64,000 bases of DNA from Litorimonas haliclonae (GTDB lineage: Bacteria > Pseudomonadota > Alphaproteobacteria > Caulobacterales > Maricaulaceae). Under the pieces are notes generated by a model. The model was given only the letters and a program-made list of their open reading frames with translations, was not told where the DNA came from and searched no databases. The stretch covers positions 124,001-188,000 of the forward strand of contig NZ_CBCSCO010000001.1 of the NCBI RefSeq assembly GCF_965138505.1, given 5' to 3'. The translations under genes were made by a program, and so were the position numbers. Shown here in pieces: positions 19,280-27,344 of this stretch (positions are counted from its first letter, which is position 1; every line of letters starts with the position of its first letter).

Positions 19280-21076
19280 CTACTTACCGGAAGAAATCCG
19301 CTGAACTTCTTTCGTCACGGCGCGCTCGACAATGTCGTTAAGATGTTCGTCGAGCCACTCTTTGAGCATGGGACGAAGCGCTTCCATGACGAGATCGCCA
19401 ATGCGGTCGCCGCGTTCGGCTTTGATGGCTTTTTCCTCAACCATATTATTCAGAGACGCAAAAGCGTTGGACGCCGCTTCTCCGCTCACTTCGTCGAGAA
19501 TTCTATCTTGATTTACGGCAGCTTTGGGCATGTCTGCAGTCTCCTTTGGGTTCGTTTTAGCAGAGATTTCGACGACATCGGCAGATGTCTGAACGTCCTC
19601 CGGGGATATTTTAGCCGCTTCAGGCGGGGAGGTTTCCCCGGCTGTATACTCTTTATCTTCAGAGGATTTTACGCTTTGAGCGCTAGAGCCGTGTGCGGCC
19701 TCTAATTTGGCTTCGGCCTCAAGCGCGTCACGCTCTGCTTCTCCGGCGATCTCTCTCAGGCTGGAAATAAGAGATTGAGCCGCAAGAGAGGGCTGTTTTT
19801 CAGCTGCGCTCTCTTCGGCTTGATTGCTTTCTTCTGGTCGTGAATCTTCAAAGGCCTCTTCAGCCGCATCGGGCTCAAGCTCATCGAAGCCCAGGTCCTC
19901 TAGAGAAATATCGTCCTCAAGCGTTTCACTTGAAGTCTCTTGAGAAGTCTCCGAGGGCAATTCAACAGAAGCTGGAGGCGCTTCCGGTTCAGGAATTTGT
20001 AGCTCAGCTTCTTCGCCCAGCTCGTCCTCTAGACTCATATTAATAATCTCGTCGAGAATATCGGAATCATCTAGATCTTCTTCGTCAGAACCCTCTTCGG
20101 CAGTCATTTCCTCGCGAATGGTTTCTTCCGGTTCGGTCAGGTCCGCCATAAGAGATTTGACGATATTCATATCGTCATCATCGGAATGGAAAGCGGGCTT
20201 CTCGGCCTCCTCCGCACTCATTAACGTGGATTCCGGCGCTACAGAGGCGTCCTCAACAGGGTTTGGATTCTGCATCGCCTCTGCAAGAATATCATCAATT
20301 CCTTCAAACTCATCTTCCGCTTCAGAGTTTCGCAAAGTCTCTGGGCTCGACTCCGCAATAGTCTCTGATCCGGAGGCTTTTTTCTCTTCAACGGCTTGTG
20401 AAGAAACCCTATTCTCTGGCGTCTCGGCGAGCAAACCTTCCAACTGGTCAAACAGACTATCATCCTCATCGTCGTGGGGAGTGTCTGCCTCAGAGAAAAC
20501 AGTCGGCTGTTCTTCATTAATGATATCGGACAAATCTAGAATATCTGTATTCCATGTTTCGTCAGTAACAGGTTCGACGACAGAGTCAGCTTTGCCAGAA
20601 GTATCAGCCTCGGCAGCAGGCGGTTCTTCAGGCAGCTCTGGTATCTCAATATCCAACATTTCGGCGACGTCGCCGTCATCCGAAAACGTCTCAAATGTTA
20701 GGTTTTCCGGCGCTTCCGCTGGCGTCTGCGCCTCGCTGAGGAGAGCTTCAATATCCAGATCAACCGTGTCGTCGTCCTGAGTCATCCCGCCATTACTTGG
20801 CGAGGCATCGCTTTGAAACTGATGGAAAACAGGCGTGCTCTTATAATCCGCCGAAGGACCCGACACCGTTTCGGAGATCAGGCTGGCAGGCGATAAAGAC
20901 GGCTCAACCTTTAAGCTACCGTCCTCGGAATCCCCGGAAGAGAGAGCCTGCGGCGCCGAAATATCCATTTTCTGGTCATCATCAGCAATGATCTTCCGGA
21001 TAGAATCCAGAATATCTTCCATGCTCGGCTCATCCGCGAGATGTGCTTGCTCTGATTCGGATGTCGTTTCAGACAT
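19280..21076 (-). CDS. popZ: Polar organizing protein PopZ (DUF2497), unusually long
   Basis: PopZ forms the polar matrix that anchors chromosome origins and recruits cell-cycle regulators. The N-terminal interaction helix is present (residues about 10-35, EPSMEDILDSIRKIIADDDQ), as is the C-terminal oligomerisation region (last 60 residues, RIGDLVMEALRPMLKEWLDE). Between them lies about 450 residues of Asp/Glu/Ser/Pro-rich, probably disordered linker. Caulobacter PopZ is only about 177 residues, so the 598-residue length is striking. The valS neighbour matches Caulobacter. A CtrA box lies 65 bp upstream and two hairpins follow the stop. Confidence 0.92.
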   Translation of the reverse strand: MSETTSESEQAHLADEPSMEDILDSIRKIIADDDQKMDISAPQALSSGDSEDGSLKVEPSLSPASLISETVSGPSADYKSTPVFHQFQSDASPSNGGMTQDDDTVDLDIEALLSEAQTPAEAPENLTFETFSDDGDVAEMLDIEIPELPEEPPAAEADTSGKADSVVEPVTDETWNTDILDLSDIINEEQPTVFSEADTPHDDEDDSLFDQLEGLLAETPENRVSSQAVEEKKASGSETIAESSPETLRNSEAEDEFEGIDDILAEAMQNPNPVEDASVAPESTLMSAEEAEKPAFHSDDDDMNIVKSLMADLTEPEETIREEMTAEEGSDEEDLDDSDILDEIINMSLEDELGEEAELQIPEPEAPPASVELPSETSQETSSETLEDDISLEDLGFDELEPDAAEEAFEDSRPEESNQAEESAAEKQPSLAAQSLISSLREIAGEAERDALEAEAKLEAAHGSSAQSVKSSEDKEYTAGETSPPEAAKISPEDVQTSADVVEISAKTNPKETADMPKAAVNQDRILDEVSGEAASNAFASLNNMVEEKAIKAERGDRIGDLVMEALRPMLKEWLDEHLNDIVERAVTKEVQRISSGK

Positions 21077-21140
21077 AGTGACCTTGATTTCCCTGAATTC
21101 TTATAAGAACCCGATTCATTCGCCTTCCCCCAAAGACTTG

Positions 21141-21155
21141 TTAAAACAGGGTTAA
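21141..21155 (-). promoter_or_regulatory. CtrA-box (TTAA-N7-TTAA) before popZ
   Basis: TTAA at 21141-21144 and TTAA at 21152-21155 are separated by exactly 7 bases (aacaggg), the spacing bound by the cell-cycle master regulator CtrA. The site lies 65 bp upstream of the popZ start, a sensible promoter position. DivK and PleD, which act in the same circuit, are encoded about 16 kb away. Confidence 0.65.
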
Positions 21156-21232
21156 GACAACACGTGAGACTTGTCTAGGCGGTCTGTCCATCAATTCTGG
21201 GGGGAATCAGTTTATGGTTATTTTTGCAGCGG

Positions 21233-22834
21233 TCAGGGCCGGTCCCTAGGCTCTGGCTTCGGTGAATTTTCTTTGGAAACACTGTCAGCAGGCTCAATAT
21301 TCGGTGCTCCTGGGGCCTCGTAAAGCTGGGTCTCCACCTTAACAACACCCGTTTCGACCGTCTTTGTGATGCTGTCTGCGGCCTTCTGGACAGGGCTCGG
21401 AACAATTTTATCCACAATTCGTGTTAGGCCATCATTCCTGACCGTCTCTAAGTTCTCGTGTGTGTCATAGGGGCGTTCCAACTCAAGACGAATGCCCTCA
21501 GAATCAAAAACCCCGATCGTCGAGAGGAGCTGAAACGTCGATGCGTTTAAATTTCGTTTTGCCTCCAAAAGAGAGAGCTTGGCGTTTAGAAGTTCCTGCT
21601 CGGCGTCCAGAACGTCTAATTGAGTGCGGCTGCCGACTTCTAACTCTAGCGAAACCCCTTCAAAGGCAATTTCAGCTGCTTCCACCTGTTTCTGGCCGGA
21701 CACGAGCGTCGCCCGGGCCGCGTCCCTTTGCGCCCAAATCTGACGGATAGCTTCATCGACCGCCCTTTCCCGGTCGCGGCTCTCAAAACCTAGACGCGTT
21801 TTGGCGTGTTCAGCCTGCCTCACGCGGGAGCTATTCAATCCGCCGGAAAAGATCGGTATGCTTATCTGAGCTGTAATCTCCGCCGCTTCGGATTGTTCAA
21901 ACCCGAAAAGCTGTCCGCGTTGAGCCGCCACATTCCCGTTCAGAGAGATTGTTGGACGTCCGGCCGCCTTGGCCACTCCAATCGCGGCGTCACCGGCCTC
22001 TTCGTTGAAATAAGAGGCAATCAGCTGCGGATTATTCTGGCGGGCCAGCTCAATCGCCTCCCCTAAGGTCTGCGGCGTCACAAATTGCGGAACCGGTTGC
22101 AAATCCACAGGCATACGTCCGACGACACGTTCATAACTAGCACGAGCACTTTGCAGCGCCGCCTCGGCTTGGGCCAAGCCGGCCTCAGCCGCCGCCAGGC
22201 GCGCGCCTGACTGGGCAATATCTGTCTTTGTTCCTACGCCAACATCGAATCGTTCATTTGCGGCCTCGAGCTGCCTAGACAAAACTCTCACATTATTTCG
22301 GCGAATGCGGCTTGCTTCTTCAGCTTGTTGAACATCCAAATAGGCATTGGCGCCCGCCAAAAAAAGTTGGTTTTCCGTCGCCCTCAGGCTCTCACGTTGA
22401 GCCAGAATTCCGGCTTTCGCCTGCGCCTTCAACGCTCTGATACGCCCCCCTTGATAGAGAGGTTGCACAATTTCAATCTGAGCCGCACTAGGTGCGTAAT
22501 AAAAGAGATTATCTGGCGTTGCTCCGGCGGGCATTTCAGTCGGAATATCACCTTGCCCGAAGCTCTGCCCGCTTCCGATACCAGATCCTTTGAGAACGGA
22601 TCGACTATATTGACCGCTTGCAGTAACAGAAAATCGTCCTTGGGCGCGGGCCTGGATGTAGTTTTCGTCAACCTCTCGCAATTGAGCCCGAGCGGCCAAA
22701 AGCTGCGGGTTTTTATTGTAAACCGCGACGAGAGCTTCTGAAAGAGTCTCCGCAGAAGCCGGAGACGCCGCAAATAACCCACTTAAAACCAGTGCCGACA
22801 GGACGTGGCTAAAGATGTGGGACTTGCGGGTCAT
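21233..22834 (-). CDS. tolC: TolC-family outer-membrane efflux channel
   Basis: The product is a trimeric outer-membrane duct for type I secretion and RND or MFS efflux. The 533-residue protein has a signal peptide (residues 1-28, ending SPASA) and two outer-membrane-efflux repeats (about 30-230 and 240-430). The repeats carry the usual long helices (AQLREVDENYIQARAQGRF; LEVGSRTQLDVLDAEQELL) and the TolC-type beta-strand segment YYAPSAAQIEIVQPLYQGG. The last 60 residues are a polar extension ending KPEPRDRP. The pcm-tolC-popZ-valS order matches Caulobacter. Confidence 0.93.
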   Translation of the reverse strand: MTRKSHIFSHVLSALVLSGLFAASPASAETLSEALVAVYNKNPQLLAARAQLREVDENYIQARAQGRFSVTASGQYSRSVLKGSGIGSGQSFGQGDIPTEMPAGATPDNLFYYAPSAAQIEIVQPLYQGGRIRALKAQAKAGILAQRESLRATENQLFLAGANAYLDVQQAEEASRIRRNNVRVLSRQLEAANERFDVGVGTKTDIAQSGARLAAAEAGLAQAEAALQSARASYERVVGRMPVDLQPVPQFVTPQTLGEAIELARQNNPQLIASYFNEEAGDAAIGVAKAAGRPTISLNGNVAAQRGQLFGFEQSEAAEITAQISIPIFSGGLNSSRVRQAEHAKTRLGFESRDRERAVDEAIRQIWAQRDAARATLVSGQKQVEAAEIAFEGVSLELEVGSRTQLDVLDAEQELLNAKLSLLEAKRNLNASTFQLLSTIGVFDSEGIRLELERPYDTHENLETVRNDGLTRIVDKIVPSPVQKAADSITKTVETGVVKVETQLYEAPGAPNIEPADSVSKENSPKPEPRDRP

Positions 22835-22902
22835 AAAACCTTGTAATTAAAGATGGGACAACGATTTCCAAAAAGACACCTAAGTCACCCTTAGGGAAAC
22901 GT

Positions 22903-23556
22903 TTAAAAAACAAAGGCGGCTTCGCGTTCAAAGCCGGGGAGAAGAGGCGCAGACGCATCAAACACGACGCGTTCTCCTACAAGATCGCCGGATTTGGTAT
23001 AGACAGTCCCCCGCCCCATCGGGCCGTTCTGAACAATGCAGACTAAACGGCCTTTATCAGCTAGTTGCGATATCCAAGCCTTCGGAATTTCAGTGACGGC
23101 GCCGTTTACGAAAATGACATTGAAAGGGCCATGCTCGGAGGCTCCGGCTTTCAACTCGCCTTTCACGACGGCGGCATTACTAATGTCAGTCTGGTTTAAA
23201 AGATCTGTGGCCTTATCAACGGCCTCATCCGAAGTTTCCAGTCCGACAACCGTATCTGCCAGCTTGGCCATGATTGCTGTGGAATAACCGCGAGCGCACG
23301 CAATATCGAGAACAATGTCAGAAGACCGAATCTCGGCGGCGTCTATGAGTTTGGCAAAATCACGCGGGCGAAGCATGATCCGGCCTTCATCCATTTTGAT
23401 GTGAGAGTCGCCATACGCCAAAGCAGATTTGGCTTTGGGGACAAATTTCTCTCGCGGAGTTGTCCGGAAAGCTCTCAATATTGCTGGTTCCGTCACATCA
23501 CTGGTCCGGATTTGGCTTTCCACCATATGGTCACGCGCTTTGGCGAAGTCGAACAT
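22903..23556 (-). CDS. Protein-L-isoaspartate O-methyltransferase-like protein
   Basis: The 217-residue class I methyltransferase has the Pcm layout: N-terminal HMVESQIRTSDVTEPAILRAF, TTPREKFVPKAKSALAYGD, the SAM motif DIVLDIACARGYSTAIMAKL, and VNGAVTEIPKAWISQL near the end. In alphaproteobacterial genomes this paralogue lies immediately upstream of tolC, as here. Pcm repairs isoaspartyl residues, but several conserved substrate positions differ between this paralogue and classical Pcm, so the true substrate is uncertain. Confidence 0.85.
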   Translation of the reverse strand: MFDFAKARDHMVESQIRTSDVTEPAILRAFRTTPREKFVPKAKSALAYGDSHIKMDEGRIMLRPRDFAKLIDAAEIRSSDIVLDIACARGYSTAIMAKLADTVVGLETSDEAVDKATDLLNQTDISNAAVVKGELKAGASEHGPFNVIFVNGAVTEIPKAWISQLADKGRLVCIVQNGPMGRGTVYTKSGDLVGERVVFDASAPLLPGFEREAAFVF

Positions 23557-23749
23557 GAATTTTCCTCATCTTTATCGCGGAATAGAGTCTCACGACCTAT
23601 CCCCACTTGCAAGGCGTCTTTACGCGGCTACGCTATAGACTGCCAGTCCAAAGCCTTGCAATGGCGGAATTCGTATATCTCACATGCAAAGCGCGATAAA
23701 TCAGGCTTGCGAAGCGCAAAACCTATCGCTAAGAGGACGGCCCTGCGAT

Positions 23750-23820
23750 GGTACCATGGCGGAGTGGTGACGCACCGGATTGCAAATCCGTGAACCCCGG
23801 TTCGATTCCGGGTGGTACCT
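23750..23820 (+). tRNA. tRNA-Cys (anticodon GCA)
   Basis: The acceptor stem GGTACCA (23750-23756) pairs with TGGTACC (23813-23819), with discriminator T. The D arm, the anticodon arm CGGATTGCAAATCCG with GCA, and the T arm CCCGGTTCGATTCCGGG are complete. CCA is not encoded. It is transcribed away from pcm. Confidence 0.97.
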
Positions 23821-23872
23821 CGCAGTCCATCCTCGTGACCTGATAAGGTCTGCCCCGAAGGAGAACGCGAGG

Positions 23873-23962
23873 ATGCCCTTCTTTTTAAATTCAGTTTTTC
23901 AGCGCTTTGTCCCCACCACGGACAAACTGCTGAAAGCTGTGCAGAAATATAACTTGCGCTAA
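23873..23962 (+). CDS. Candidate 29-residue small protein after tRNA-Cys
   Basis: ATG 23873 is preceded by AAGGAG (23858-23863, 9-base spacing) and opens a short frame, MPFFLNSVFQRFVPTTDKLL and nine more residues, ending at TAA 23962. The peptide is amphipathic and basic with several Phe residues. It lies between tRNA-Cys and the LexA box, and the DNA before it can form a CATCCTCG / CGAGGATG hairpin (from 23828) that includes the start codon. I do not recognise it. Ribosome-site quality is the main support. Confidence 0.4.
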   Translation: MPFFLNSVFQRFVPTTDKLLKAVQKYNLR

Positions 23963-23980
23963 CGACACGCAACAACTTTT

Positions 23981-23995
23981 GTTCTATATTTGTTC
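23981..23995 (+). promoter_or_regulatory. LexA (SOS) box before the radical SAM / UdgX operon
   Basis: GTTC-TATATTT-GTTC is an exact GTTC-N7-GTTC site, the alphaproteobacterial LexA operator. It ends one base before the likely GTG start (23997), and TATATT inside the spacer could be the -10, which would make the message leaderless or nearly so. Confidence 0.8.
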
Positions 23996-23996
23996 C

Positions 23997-25247
23997 GTGG
24001 CGAAACGAACTCTCATTGATAAACTGGCGATACTTGCTGATGCGGCGAAATACGATGCGTCCTGCGCCTCGTCCGGCACCGATACGCGCTCTTCCCTAGG
24101 GAGCTCGGGAATTGGTTCTACAGAGGGAATGGGTATTTGCCATGCCTACGCGCCAGATGGGCGCTGTATCTCCCTGCTCAAAGTCTTGCTTACCAATTTT
24201 TGTATATTCGACTGTCGCTATTGCATTAACCGGTCGAGCTCGAATGTAGAACGCGCGCGGTTTACGCCCGCTGAGCTCGTTAAACTGACGCTGGATTTTT
24301 ATAAACGGAATTATATCGAAGGTCTTTTTCTCTCCTCGGGTATTATTCGATCGCCTGATTATACAATGGAACAATTGGTCGAGGTCGCGCGGGCCTTGCG
24401 CGAAAATCACGGCTTTCGCGGGTATATCCATCTCAAAACTATTGCAGAAGCGGACCCTCTCTTAATTGAACAGGCCGGACTTTATGCTGACCGCCTCTCG
24501 GTAAACATAGAACTTCCGACGGAAACCGCCCTGAATAGCTTTGCGCCCGAAAAGAGCGGCCAAACTATCCGGAAAGCCATGGCGGATGTCAGGCTGAGGA
24601 TAGACGCTCAAAAAGATGAAGAGACGACGAAAGTTTTTCGTAAGTCTAATAATGCTCCGAGGTTTGCTCCGGCGGGGCAATCCACGCAGATGATAATCGG
24701 CGCGGATCAATCGACTGATGCGGATATTATCGGCACATCGGAACGGCTTTACTCTGGCTATAATATGCGGCGGGTTTATTATTCAGCCTATAGCCCGATT
24801 CCGGACGCTTCGGGCGATCTGCCTCCGGTTTCTCCTCCCCTGATTCGAGAACACCGCCTATATCAAGCTGACTGGCTATTCCGGTTCTACGGTTTTCAAA
24901 CCAGCGAAATTCTATCCGCTTCTGTGGACGGTATGCTTGATTTGGATATCGACCCGAAATTGTCGTGGGCTTTGAAGCATCGAGACTGGTTCCCCATGGA
25001 TATAAACCGCGCATCGAAATCGCAATTGATGCGGGTCCCAGGTCTCGGCGCGCGAACTGTAGAAAAACTATTATCCGCACGGCAGCTTACTCGGCTCACG
25101 CTTCAGGATTTGGCCAAACTTGCGCCCTCCGTCAAAAAGCTAATGCCGTTCGTCGAGACGGCGGATTGGTCGCCCGGAGGATTGACGGACAGCGAAAATT
25201 TGCGGGCCCGGTATGCCCCTCCGCCTGAACAGCTTTCGTTGATATGA
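23997..25247 (+). CDS. Putative DNA modification/repair radical SAM protein (UDG-linked family)
   Basis: The product belongs to the radical SAM family that is always linked to a uracil-DNA-glycosylase-superfamily gene (TIGR03916 type). The iron-sulfur motif is CX3CX2C (CIFDCRYC, about residues 69-76), preceded by the invariant GMGICHAYAPDGRCISLLK. A helix-hairpin-helix-like C-terminus (MRVPGLGARTVEKLLSARQL) suggests nucleic-acid contact. I prefer GTG 23997 (MAKRTLIDKLAILADAAKYD) over TTG 23979, which lies inside the LexA box. The stop overlaps the UdgX start as ATGA. SOS control and the partner point to DNA repair, but the reaction is unknown. Confidence 0.88.
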   Translation: MAKRTLIDKLAILADAAKYDASCASSGTDTRSSLGSSGIGSTEGMGICHAYAPDGRCISLLKVLLTNFCIFDCRYCINRSSSNVERARFTPAELVKLTLDFYKRNYIEGLFLSSGIIRSPDYTMEQLVEVARALRENHGFRGYIHLKTIAEADPLLIEQAGLYADRLSVNIELPTETALNSFAPEKSGQTIRKAMADVRLRIDAQKDEETTKVFRKSNNAPRFAPAGQSTQMIIGADQSTDADIIGTSERLYSGYNMRRVYYSAYSPIPDASGDLPPVSPPLIREHRLYQADWLFRFYGFQTSEILSASVDGMLDLDIDPKLSWALKHRDWFPMDINRASKSQLMRVPGLGARTVEKLLSARQLTRLTLQDLAKLAPSVKKLMPFVETADWSPGGLTDSENLRARYAPPPEQLSLI

Positions 25248-26698
25248 TTAGTGTAAACCTTTCGAGCGAAACCGATTATTCGGAATGGCGCGACGCGGCG
25301 CTGCGTTTGTTGCAGAACAATGTGTCGCCGTCCGATGCGGTTTGGCAGGGCCCGAATGCGGCCGACTCTTTATTAAATTCAATGCAGACATCGTGGACCG
25401 ATTTGCCGGAAAAACCGAAAACCATTTCTGTCCCCCGATCATTTCCTGCTACGGCTGAAAAAGTTCTGTGCCACACCGATCCTCAGCGTTTCGCAAAGTT
25501 ATATCGTATTTTATTTCGACTTCAGACAGAGCCGCGTTTTTTAAGCAATAGCACCGAGGATGATATAACCTGGCTTCACGAATGTGATCGGGCGATTTCC
25601 CGTGACCGTCATAAAATGCATGCCTTTGTCAGGTTTAAAAAGGTCGGCGAAAGGCGGTTCAAACGTGAACAATTCGCCGCCTGGTTTGAGCCCACACATT
25701 ATATCACCAAATTAGCCACGCCATTTTTCACGCGACGGTTTCCAAATATGGATTGGGTTATCATCACGCCGCATTGCTCAGCTATCTGGGACGGACATAA
25801 TTTAGTTTTTGGGGCAGGCGGACGGAAAAGCGACGTGCCCGCCGACGATGCGGTCGAGGATCAGTGGAAAACCTATTTCCAATCCATCTTTAATCCGGCT
25901 CGATTGAAAATCGGCGCGATGATGTCGGAAATGCCGAAAAAATATTGGCAGAATATGCCTGAAACCTCTCTCATTCCCGAGATGGTCTCCGCCGCAAAAG
26001 GACGGCAGGCGGAAATGCAAAGCCACGGCGTAACCGAACCCAATCCCCTCGCGTCGAAAATAAAGTCGAATACATTACCTAAGTCGTCTTCAAGGTCGTC
26101 CTTGGATACTCTGACAGAGGTATCAAAAGCGCTTTACCATTGTAAAAATTGCGAGCTGTATAAATCTGCCTCTCAGCCTGTTCCTGGAGAAGGGCCTAAT
26201 ACCGCGCGTCTTATGATCGTTGGCGAACAGCCCGGCGATAAGGAAGATATTGCGGGTCAGCCTTTTATCGGCCCTGCAGGGGAGCTTTTGAACGACTGTC
26301 TAGAAGAAGCAGGGATCGTTCGGAACGAAGTTTATCTGACGAATGCCGTCAAACATTTCAAATTCGTCCCGCGCGGTAAACGCCGCATTCACAGCAAGCC
26401 AAGCTCGATGGAAATAAAGGCCTGCAATCCCTGGCTTCAAAAAGAAGCTCAAATCGTCGAGCCGGATATCATTCTGGCATTGGGCGCCAGCGCCGCTCAA
26501 GCTATTTTGGGAAGATCGACAAAACTTGGAGATATCCGTGGGCGTCCGCTTAGTCTAAAAAGCGGCCGCACGCTTGTTGTGACTTATCACCCCTCCTTCC
26601 TGCTTCGTTTACCTTCGCCGGACCAAGCGGCTCAAACGCGAAAAGTTTTCATCGAAGATTTGAAGCTAGCAGCCAATTACCTAGCAGAGGATAAATAA
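25244..26698 (+). CDS. udgX: UdgX-type uracil-DNA binding protein fused to DUF4130 domain
   Basis: The 484-residue protein has an N-terminal DUF4130 / SAM-linked domain (about residues 90-265, KVGERRFKREQFAAWFEPTH). A C-terminal UDG-superfamily domain (about 290-480) begins with the four-Cys-cluster start CKNCELYK and continues GEQPGDKEDIAGQPFIGPAG. The motif KRRIH at residues 379-383 is the UdgX hallmark: the His of this loop forms a covalent bond with the abasic sugar after uracil excision. HPSFLLR near residue 448 is the other active-site loop. It starts inside the radical SAM stop codon (ATGA) and shares its LexA-controlled transcript. Confidence 0.9.
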   Translation: MISVNLSSETDYSEWRDAALRLLQNNVSPSDAVWQGPNAADSLLNSMQTSWTDLPEKPKTISVPRSFPATAEKVLCHTDPQRFAKLYRILFRLQTEPRFLSNSTEDDITWLHECDRAISRDRHKMHAFVRFKKVGERRFKREQFAAWFEPTHYITKLATPFFTRRFPNMDWVIITPHCSAIWDGHNLVFGAGGRKSDVPADDAVEDQWKTYFQSIFNPARLKIGAMMSEMPKKYWQNMPETSLIPEMVSAAKGRQAEMQSHGVTEPNPLASKIKSNTLPKSSSRSSLDTLTEVSKALYHCKNCELYKSASQPVPGEGPNTARLMIVGEQPGDKEDIAGQPFIGPAGELLNDCLEEAGIVRNEVYLTNAVKHFKFVPRGKRRIHSKPSSMEIKACNPWLQKEAQIVEPDIILALGASAAQAILGRSTKLGDIRGRPLSLKSGRTLVVTYHPSFLLRLPSPDQAAQTRKVFIEDLKLAANYLAEDK

Positions 26699-26745
26699 AT
26701 CTGTTTTCGCTTTACTCTGACGTTACATTTGGGCAACTTTTGATC

Positions 26746-27339
26746 ATGAGCGCTATTCCCACATTTGTTGCCATTTTGGCCGGTTATTTTCTTGGCGCGA
26801 TCCCTTTCGGCCTGCTCTTGGCCAAAGCGACCGGACAAGGGGATATTCGCAAGATTGGCTCAGGAAATATTGGCGCGACGAATGTGCTGCGGACGGGACG
26901 CAAAGATATTGCCGCCCTCACCCTTCTTCTCGACGCTGCCAAAGCGGGCGTGACCGGGCTCGTCGTCGCGCACTTTTTCGGACAGCCTTATGGTTATATC
27001 GCGGCGGCCGCAGCCTTAGTCGGTCATTGTTACCCTGTCTGGCTTGGGTTCAAAGGCGGCAAAGGCGTGGCGACATTTTTCGGCGGTCTGTTCGCCCTGG
27101 TTTGGCCCGTCGGACTTTTTGCCGCCATTGTCTGGCTGGCGACGGCGTTCATCACCCGTCTCTCCTCTCTCGGCGCCCTACTCGCCTGTGTTTTCTCGTC
27201 TATTCTGGCTTGGCTGATTTCACCTTTGGCCGCCGCTTTGATGGTCAGTTTTATGGCCGTCATCATCCTGATACGACACCGCGAGAATATCTCCCGTCTA
27301 TTAAGAGGACAGGAGAGTAAAATCGGACAAAAAAGTTAG
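26746..27339 (+). CDS. plsY: Glycerol-3-phosphate acyltransferase PlsY
   Basis: This membrane enzyme transfers an acyl group from acyl-phosphate to glycerol-3-phosphate, the first step of phospholipid synthesis. ATG 26746 gives a 197-residue protein with five to six hydrophobic segments. The three family motifs are present: GSGNIGATNVLR (motif 1), GLGFKGGKGVAT-type phosphate loop seen as GFKGGKGVATFFG (motif 2), and IRHRENISRLLRG (motif 3). It is followed 6 bp later by dprA on the same strand. Confidence 0.95.
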   Translation: MSAIPTFVAILAGYFLGAIPFGLLLAKATGQGDIRKIGSGNIGATNVLRTGRKDIAALTLLLDAAKAGVTGLVVAHFFGQPYGYIAAAAALVGHCYPVWLGFKGGKGVATFFGGLFALVWPVGLFAAIVWLATAFITRLSSLGALLACVFSSILAWLISPLAAALMVSFMAVIILIRHRENISRLLRGQESKIGQKS

Positions 27340-27344
27340 TTTTC

